DNA of 10,239 nt from Candidatus Caccousia avistercoris (GTDB taxonomy: Bacteria > Bacillota > Clostridia > Oscillospirales > Acutalibacteraceae). Positions 6,364 through 10,239 of the stretch are shown here, one piece after another (the first letter of the stretch is position 1; each line of letters starts with the position of its first letter). The stretch spans positions 1-10,239 of the forward strand of contig DVMK01000040.1 in the NCBI GenBank assembly GCA_018715025.1. Direction: 5' to 3'. The notes below the pieces were generated by a model that saw nothing but the letters and a program-made list of their open reading frames with translations, made no database searches and was not told the DNA's origin. A program made the position numbers and the translations under genes.

Positions 6364-6987
6364 TCAGCCGGCTGCGCTTTCAGCCGGGGGATAGCCGCAG
6401 ATCTCCTGCGCGCGCTCCGGGACGGTGTTGCAGACGGCATAATTCACCGAAAGAAGGCCGTCCGCCACCTGTTCCGCCTCCTCCAGGGTTCCCGTCAGGC
6501 CCTGCTCCACCAGGGCGGCGGCGAATTCCTCCCGGCTCATTCCGGAAAGGGCCAGGTCGGCGCCGTCCACAGCGCCGTCGCGGTTTTGGTCCAGCGGGTG
6601 AAAGGCCTCCTCCTCCGCCAACTCCGCGGGGATCCAGTCCAGCTCCGCCAGCGCGTCCAGCACCTCCTGGGGCAAATCCTCCGGCGACCCCTCCTCCAGC
6701 AGGGTGCAGCTGTACACGCCCACCTGGGCGGGGTAGGTCTCCTGCACCGCGCCGTCGGTGACAACCTCAATCCTGTCCCCAGAGCCAAGCCCCTGGAACA
6801 GATCCTCCCGGCCGCTCTGGTTGCTCATCACAATGGGCTCCCCCTCCTCTGTGAGGATCAGGTAGCCGCCCCCCTCCGCCGCCAGGCAGAGGCCCGTCAT
6901 AGAGGGCCGGGGCTCCTCCTGGGCGCAGCCTGCCCACAGCAGCAGGGCGCACAGGGCGGCAAGGGCGGCGAGAACGCTTTGCTTCAT
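6364..6987 (-). CDS. Putative lipoprotein with a single EF-hand/dockerin-like calcium loop
   Basis: This 207-residue exported protein is of unknown function. It has a lipoprotein signal peptide, MKQSVLAALAALCALLLWAGC, with the probable lipidated Cys21; Trp at -3 makes the lipobox atypical. Residues 30-95 (GYLILTEEGEPIVMS, then TDGAVQETYPAQVG) resemble the small beta domain of DUF3221-type clostridial lipoproteins. Residues 133-144 (DQNRDGAVDGAD) form a 12-residue calcium loop with Asp/Asn at positions 1, 3, 5, 9 and 12, followed by a helix like half of a type I dockerin; only one copy is present. The ATG (6985-6987) follows AGGGGGA. It is 83 nt downstream of the sulfatase gene on the same strand without a clear promoter of its own, so partial co-transcription is possible. 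Confidence 0.8.
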   Translation of the reverse strand: MKQSVLAALAALCALLLWAGCAQEEPRPSMTGLCLAAEGGGYLILTEEGEPIVMSNQSGREDLFQGLGSGDRIEVVTDGAVQETYPAQVGVYSCTLLEEGSPEDLPQEVLDALAELDWIPAELAEEEAFHPLDQNRDGAVDGADLALSGMSREEFAAALVEQGLTGTLEEAEQVADGLLSVNYAVCNTVPERAQEICGYPPAESAAG

Positions 6988-7026
6988 ACGGCAATCCCCC
7001 TTTTTCCATTTCTGGCTTCTACAGGG

Positions 7027-7041
7027 AAAACCGCCCGGCGG
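7027..7041 (-). terminator. Weak terminator-like hairpin after the sulfatase gene
   Basis: On the minus strand CCGC-CGG-GCGG (7041-7031) is followed directly by TTTT (7030-7027). The stem is only four GC pairs with a 3-nt loop, so termination would be leaky at best. It lies 30-44 nt beyond the sulfatase stop. Confidence 0.25.
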
Positions 7042-7070
7042 GGGAGAATGTTACAGCCGGGGCAGGCCGC

Positions 7071-8411
7071 TTACCGGGTGGGCGCGTAGTTTTTGCTCCA
7101 TTTTTCCTTCCATTCCCGCTCAATCCCGGCCCGCCAGGCCGTGGCCTTCTCCGTCAGCTCCCGGGTAAGCTCCGGCAGCTGATCCTTCAGGTTGTGCTGC
7201 TCGCCCGGGTCCTGCTCCAGGTCAGACAGGAACACTGGGTCTTGGGCAGGCTCCCCCTCCACCAGGGCGCCGTTCAGCACCAGCTTGTACTTTCCCTGGC
7301 GCACCGCCGTCTGGCCCTCCATCTCCCAGTACAGCTCCCGGTGGGGGGAAGGGGCCCCCTCCAGCAGCACCGGGGAGATGTCTTTGCCGTCGATGTCGTA
7401 CTGCCCCGGGTCGCCCCCCGCCCAGGAGAGCACGGTGGGGAACACGTCCATGGCGGCGCAGGGCTCGTGGATCACCTGCCCGGCCGGAATGTGCCCCGGC
7501 CAGGAGAAGATGCCTGGCACCCGGATGCCGCCCTCAAACAGGCTGTATTTGTGGCCCTTCAGGCTGCCGGGCAGCCCGCCGTAGTACGGGTCCGGCCTGC
7601 CGTCCAGCCAGTTGCGGGCCTCCCGGGAGGGGCCGTTGTCGCTTTGAAAATACACCACGGTGTCCTCGTAAATCCCCTGCCGCTTCAGCTCGTCCAGAAT
7701 CTGCCCCACGCCGTCGTCCACGGCGCTCAGCATGGCGGCCATAATCCGCCGGTCCCAGGGCAGGTGGGGGAAGCGGTCCAGGTATTTCTGCGGGGCGTGC
7801 ATGGGGTAATGGGGCGCGTTGTAGGCCACGTACAGAAGGAAGGGGGCGTCCTTCCGGCTCATGCTGCGAATCTGCTCCACGGCGTGGCCGGTAATCTCTT
7901 CGGTGAGGTATTTCCCGTTATGGTACACCTCCGTCTCGTTCTCCCACAGGTCGTGGGTGGGGTTGGATCCCCCGTCAGACATGGAGTAATAAAAGATATG
8001 GGAGTAATAATCCAGGCAGCCGGCCAGAAAGCCGTAAAAATAGTCGAAGCCGTTCTGGTTGGGGCGGCTGCCTTCCTTCAGGCCCAGGTGCCACTTGCCC
8101 ACCAGGGCGGTCTGGTACCCTTCCTTCTTCAGGGCAGAGGCGATGGTGGGCGCTTCCGGCGTCAGGCCGGAGGCCTTCCGGTGGCCCGCCAGAATCGCCC
8201 GCACCCCCGCGTGGCCCGGGTACCTGCCGGTGAGCAAGGACGCCCGGGAAGGGGAGCACACCGGGCTGTTGGAGTACCAGTTGGTAAACCTGGCACCGGA
8301 GGCCGCCAGCCCGTCGATGTTGGGGGTGCAGAAGTCCCGGCACCCCATGCAGGACAAATCGCCGTACCCCTGGTCGTCTGTCATAATGAAAATTACGTTT
8401 GGCTGTTTCAA
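7071..8411 (-). CDS. Type I (formylglycine) sulfatase, Cys-type, no signal peptide
   Basis: This 446-residue sulfatase is of the alkaline-phosphatase superfamily (arylsulfatase/GalNAc-6-sulfatase-like) and hydrolyses a sulfate ester. Visible elements are NVIFIMTDDQGYGD (Asp12 and Asp13 bind metal), CSPSRASLLTGRYP (52-65, Cys52 to be converted to formylglycine), GKWHLG (105-110), a metal/sulfate-site His201 in APHYPMH, SDNG (257-260) and KGHKYSLFEGGIRVPG (285-300). The chosen start is TTG at 8409-8411, six bases after AAGGAGGAG (8418-8426), giving MKQPNVIF at the usual distance from the first motif. ATGs at 8438 and 8456 are in frame but less well supported. No signal peptide is seen from any of these starts, so the enzyme is predicted cytoplasmic and would act on imported substrates. 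It needs a maturase (anSME-type) encoded elsewhere. The exact substrate cannot be read from the sequence. Confidence 0.93.
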   Translation of the reverse strand: MKQPNVIFIMTDDQGYGDLSCMGCRDFCTPNIDGLAASGARFTNWYSNSPVCSPSRASLLTGRYPGHAGVRAILAGHRKASGLTPEAPTIASALKKEGYQTALVGKWHLGLKEGSRPNQNGFDYFYGFLAGCLDYYSHIFYYSMSDGGSNPTHDLWENETEVYHNGKYLTEEITGHAVEQIRSMSRKDAPFLLYVAYNAPHYPMHAPQKYLDRFPHLPWDRRIMAAMLSAVDDGVGQILDELKRQGIYEDTVVYFQSDNGPSREARNWLDGRPDPYYGGLPGSLKGHKYSLFEGGIRVPGIFSWPGHIPAGQVIHEPCAAMDVFPTVLSWAGGDPGQYDIDGKDISPVLLEGAPSPHRELYWEMEGQTAVRQGKYKLVLNGALVEGEPAQDPVFLSDLEQDPGEQHNLKDQLPELTRELTEKATAWRAGIEREWKEKWSKNYAPTR

Positions 8412-8474
8412 TGGCTTCTCCTCCTTATATGGTTCCATACCGGTTGCCCCGCCCATGCTGGGGCCGTCTCTTTT

Positions 8475-8503
8475 ATCGTACTGCCGGCAGAATATTTTTG
8501 CAA
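8475..8503 (-). promoter_or_regulatory. Sigma-A promoter of the sulfatase gene, with palindrome in spacer
   Basis: On the minus strand, -35 TTGCAA (8503-8498) and -10 TACGAT (8480-8475) are separated by 17 bp. Transcription near 8468 gives a leader of about 57 nt to the TTG start, which supports that start over the ATG at 8456. The spacer holds the perfect 10-bp palindrome CTGCCGGCAG (8481-8490), a plausible repressor site. Confidence 0.6.
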
Positions 8504-8514
8504 GAGGAATATTT
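8490..8514. repeat. Direct repeat GAATATTT, two copies, 17 bp apart
   Basis: GAATATTT occurs at 8490-8497 and 8507-8514. The first copy lies in the spacer of the sulfatase promoter and the second just upstream of its -35 box. The AT-rich pair, in a GC-rich genome, could be an activator or repressor site; the regulator is unknown. Confidence 0.35.
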
Positions 8515-8567
8515 CCTTCTGCCTGAAATCCGGATTTTTATAAAATTTTGCATACCCTGTAGCATCC

Positions 8568-8585
8568 TCCTGCGAAATCGTAGGA
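8568..8585. promoter_or_regulatory. Small hairpin in the sulfatase/sigma intergenic region
   Basis: TCCTGCG (8568-8574) pairs with CGTAGGA (8579-8585), one G-T wobble, loop AAAT. It lies 38-55 bases before the sigma factor start. On the plus strand it may be in the leader or overlap the promoter of the sigma gene. CGTA within it resembles the -10 of ECF promoters, but no convincing -35 was found. Confidence 0.25.
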
Positions 8586-8622
8586 TATTATTGAGGGAAG
8601 CTGGAAAGGAGACGGTGAGGGG

Positions 8623-9180
8623 ATGGACGACGAAAAGATTATCGAACTGTTTTTTGCGCGCTCTGAACAGGGCATACGGGAGATGGACAAGAAATACGGG
8701 GCGATCTGCCGCAGCCTCGCTTACAACATTGTAAACAGCAGGCAGGACGCGGAGCAGTGCGTCAACGACGCTTACCTGGGGGCGTGGAACGCCATTCCCC
8801 CGGCGCGGCCCAGCCCCCTGCTGCCCTACCTGGCGAAAATTGTCCGCAACCTTTCGCTGAAATCCTATTGGCGGCGGGAGGCCGCCAAGCGGGGCAGCCG
8901 CTGCACCGTTGCCCTGGAGGAGCTGGAATCCTGCGTGCCGGGCCGGGGAACCGTGGAGGAAGAAATGGACGTCAGAGAGCTGGCGCGGCTTCTGGAGGGC
9001 TTTCTGGACACCCTGGCGCTGGAAAACCGCGTGGTCTTCATGCGCAGATATTGGTTTTCTGACAGCTGCAGGGAAATTGCCGGGCTGGTGGGCCTTTCTG
9101 AGAAAAACGTCTCCGTCCGGCTGGCCCGCATCCGGGGAAGGCTGAAGCGGTATCTGACAGAAAAAGGGGTGTCTTTATGA
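8623..9180 (+). CDS. ECF-like sigma-70 family RNA polymerase sigma factor
   Basis: This 185-residue protein has sigma regions 2 and 4 only. Region 2 (about 10-80) contains LAYNIVNSRQDAEQCVNDAYLGAWN (DNA melting and -10 recognition), then PSPLLPYLAKIVRNLSLKSY. Region 4 (about 128-178) contains LENRVVFMRRYWFSD and the helix-turn-helix REIAGLVGLSEKNVSVRLARIRGRLKRYL, which reads the -35. The AYLGAWNAIPPARPS and YWFSDS segments match a sigma group common in gut Clostridia, whose genes sit next to a membrane-anchored partner. The ATG at 8623 has GAGGGG directly before it and AAGGAG further upstream (8606-8611), so the ribosome binding site spacing is ambiguous. Its stop overlaps the next gene by ATGA. 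It presumably directs RNA polymerase to a small regulon when released from its partner; the signal is unknown. Confidence 0.93.
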   Translation: MDDEKIIELFFARSEQGIREMDKKYGAICRSLAYNIVNSRQDAEQCVNDAYLGAWNAIPPARPSPLLPYLAKIVRNLSLKSYWRREAAKRGSRCTVALEELESCVPGRGTVEEEMDVRELARLLEGFLDTLALENRVVFMRRYWFSDSCREIAGLVGLSEKNVSVRLARIRGRLKRYLTEKGVSL

Positions 9181-10094
9181 ACGGGAAAAAGCTTTCCGAC
9201 GCGCTTGGCGAACTGGACGTCCGGTACGTGGAGGAAGCCCTCGCGTATAAAAAGAAGGGGAAGAGGCTGTCCTGGGCAAAATGGGCGGGCATAGCGGCCG
9301 CTTTCTGCATCATTTTCGCTTTGGCCGCCTTGTTCGGCAGGCAGCTTGCCCTGCCGGTTTCAGACCAGGAGGGGACGGCCGCGGCGGACGGCGGCGTTGC
9401 CATACCGGCCCCGAAGGTTTCCCTGTCGGCGTCAAACGGAACGGCGGACATGGTTTCGTTCTTTATCTATCAGGGGCGGGTGTACACCTATTGCGGGCGG
9501 ATCGACGGCGGCGAAACCCTGGCGGGAGAGCGGCTTGGCGCCGTCGCAGGCCTGGTGGATGAATGGACGCCGGAGGAGGGGTATGTGGAATTGGCAGGCA
9601 GCGTGAGGGGCGATTTTTATGCGGTAAACGGGTTTGCCCCCTCGTTTATGCTGTGCATGAAAAAGGAGGATGGGAACCTCTCGTTTTATCTTTGCCGCGG
9701 CGGCTTTACCCTGCATTACGGCAGCGAGCTTTTTGAGGACAGGCTGCATCTCTCTGGAAATGTTGTTTCCGTTTCCTATGAGAGCCAGGATTCCTGGTAC
9801 CATGAAAAGGGCGAAAGAGTTCCGCTGGATTCCCATGGCATGGAAGCGGTAAACGACCTCATCGGCGAAATGAACGCGGCCAGGTTCCTCTGGACCGGCG
9901 GCGTTCCCCTGGGCCAGGGAGAGGATTCCTTCTATGACAAGGTGGTTTATTATTTGTATTTTGAAATGAAAAACGGCATGACCATCCAGCTTGGCCTGGC
10001 GGAGGGCGGCTATCTCTTTTTCCATGGAATTCCGGAGGCTTGCGTACAGGTGCCGGAGGACGTATTTCTTTCGCTGACGGATTTGTTTGGGTAG
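9177..10094 (+). CDS. Membrane-anchored probable anti-sigma partner of the ECF-like sigma factor
   Basis: This 305-residue protein has one predicted membrane helix. The cytoplasmic N-terminus (1-35) reads MNGKKLSDALGELDVRYVEEALAY, then a Lys-rich stretch. It resembles the short helical segment by which sigma-neighbour proteins of this group are thought to hold the sigma factor. The helix spans about 36-54 (KWAGIAAAFCIIFALAALF). The remaining 250 residues are extracytoplasmic, rich in beta-like stretches (YQGRVYTYCGRIDGG, GNLSFYLCRGGFTLHYGSEL, YYLYFEMKNGMTIQLGLAEGGYLFFHG), and match no sensor domain I can name. The gene overlaps the sigma gene by ATGA, implying coupled translation and a fixed ratio. 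The anti-sigma role is inferred from topology and position; no zinc-binding HxxxCxxC motif is present. Stop TAG at 10092-10094. Confidence 0.8.
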   Translation: MNGKKLSDALGELDVRYVEEALAYKKKGKRLSWAKWAGIAAAFCIIFALAALFGRQLALPVSDQEGTAAADGGVAIPAPKVSLSASNGTADMVSFFIYQGRVYTYCGRIDGGETLAGERLGAVAGLVDEWTPEEGYVELAGSVRGDFYAVNGFAPSFMLCMKKEDGNLSFYLCRGGFTLHYGSELFEDRLHLSGNVVSVSYESQDSWYHEKGERVPLDSHGMEAVNDLIGEMNAARFLWTGGVPLGQGEDSFYDKVVYYLYFEMKNGMTIQLGLAEGGYLFFHGIPEACVQVPEDVFLSLTDLFG

Positions 10095-10130
10095 GGTGGG
10101 GTGGCGCGCCTCCTCCCCTTTGCGCCCGGC

Positions 10131-10152
10131 AAAATCCCCTGCGGAATTTTTT
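10131..10152 (+). terminator. Candidate terminator after the sigma/anti-sigma operon
   Basis: AAAATCC (10131-10137) pairs with GGAATTTT (10143-10150) with one bulged A and a short loop, and the T run reaches TTTTTT (10147-10152). The stem is AT-rich and weak, but the position 37 nt after the stop and the T tract fit an intrinsic terminator. Confidence 0.35.
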
Positions 10153-10153
10153 C

Positions 10154-10182
10154 TTGACAAATCCGGGCGTTTAGAGTATATT
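10154..10182 (+). promoter_or_regulatory. Sigma-A promoter for a gene beyond the window
   Basis: A perfect -35 TTGACA (10154-10159) and -10 TATATT (10177-10182) are separated by 17 bp. Transcription should begin near 10189. The purine-rich GGGGAAGGA (10226-10234), with ATG at 10235, may mark the next start codon, though it is very close to that ATG; the gene itself is outside. Confidence 0.75.
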
Positions 10183-10239
10183 AAAATTTATCACGTTAGT
10201 ATTGCAAAAAGACAGATGCTGTGATGGGGAAGGAATGCG

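Noticed and set aside
7194..8543. A 449-codon open frame on the plus strand opposite the sulfatase
   Set aside because: The sulfatase on the other strand has all catalytic motifs; the plus frame has shadow-like composition and no recognisable domain.
8561..8591. Autoregulated ECF-type promoter for the sigma gene
   Set aside because: CGTA at 8579-8582 and TATTAT at 8586-8591 are possible -10 elements, but neither has a convincing -35 at the right distance.
1..10239. CRISPR array, tRNA/rRNA genes, insertion sequences, phage or toxin-antitoxin genes
   Set aside because: No regularly spaced repeats, RNA gene sequences, transposase or integrase motifs, or paired small toxin/antitoxin frames were found on either strand.

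Overview
The window looks like a chromosomal segment of a high-GC, strictly anaerobic gut Clostridia member of the Oscillospiraceae/Ruminococcaceae type. This is an inference from GC-rich codon use, a clostridial-style FeoA/FeoB with a small Cys-rich partner, a DUF378 membrane protein, an ECF-like sigma/anchored-partner pair and an anaerobe-type Cys sulfatase. There are no rRNA or tRNA genes, CRISPR arrays, transposases or phage genes.

Left region, 1-2705, minus strand: a tight three-gene operon, transcribed aslA-like ATP-grasp D-aspartate ligase -> aspartate racemase -> asparagine-synthase-type amidotransferase (cut by the window start). The gaps are 18 and 29 nt. Together these match the route that makes the D-Asp / D-isoasparagine peptidoglycan cross-bridge in enterococci and lactococci: the racemase makes D-Asp, the ligase attaches it to the third residue of the stem peptide, and the amidotransferase amidates it. 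A good sigma-A promoter and a GC-rich palindromic leader precede the operon.

Centre-left, 2853-5354, plus strand: a divergent ferrous-iron uptake operon with a consensus promoter, feoA, feoB (ATGA overlap) and a 45-residue FeoB-associated Cys-rich membrane protein. Centre, 5358-6364: a short DUF378 membrane protein (minus) diverges from a YvbK-like GNAT acetyltransferase (plus). This pair is bounded on both sides by strong intergenic hairpins that share the same 13-nt arm.

Right region, 6364-10239: a small lipoprotein with one dockerin/EF-hand-like calcium loop and a cytoplasmic type I sulfatase (both minus). The sulfatase diverges from an ECF-like sigma factor, which overlaps the gene for its membrane-anchored probable anti-sigma partner (both plus). 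The window closes with a consensus promoter for a plus-strand gene lying outside.

Three genes (asnB-like, aslA-like, sulfatase) appear to start at TTG, each behind a good Shine-Dalgarno sequence. The most interesting content is the wall cross-bridge operon and what it implies about peptidoglycan chemistry. The rest is mostly recognisable families with some unusual regulatory DNA.
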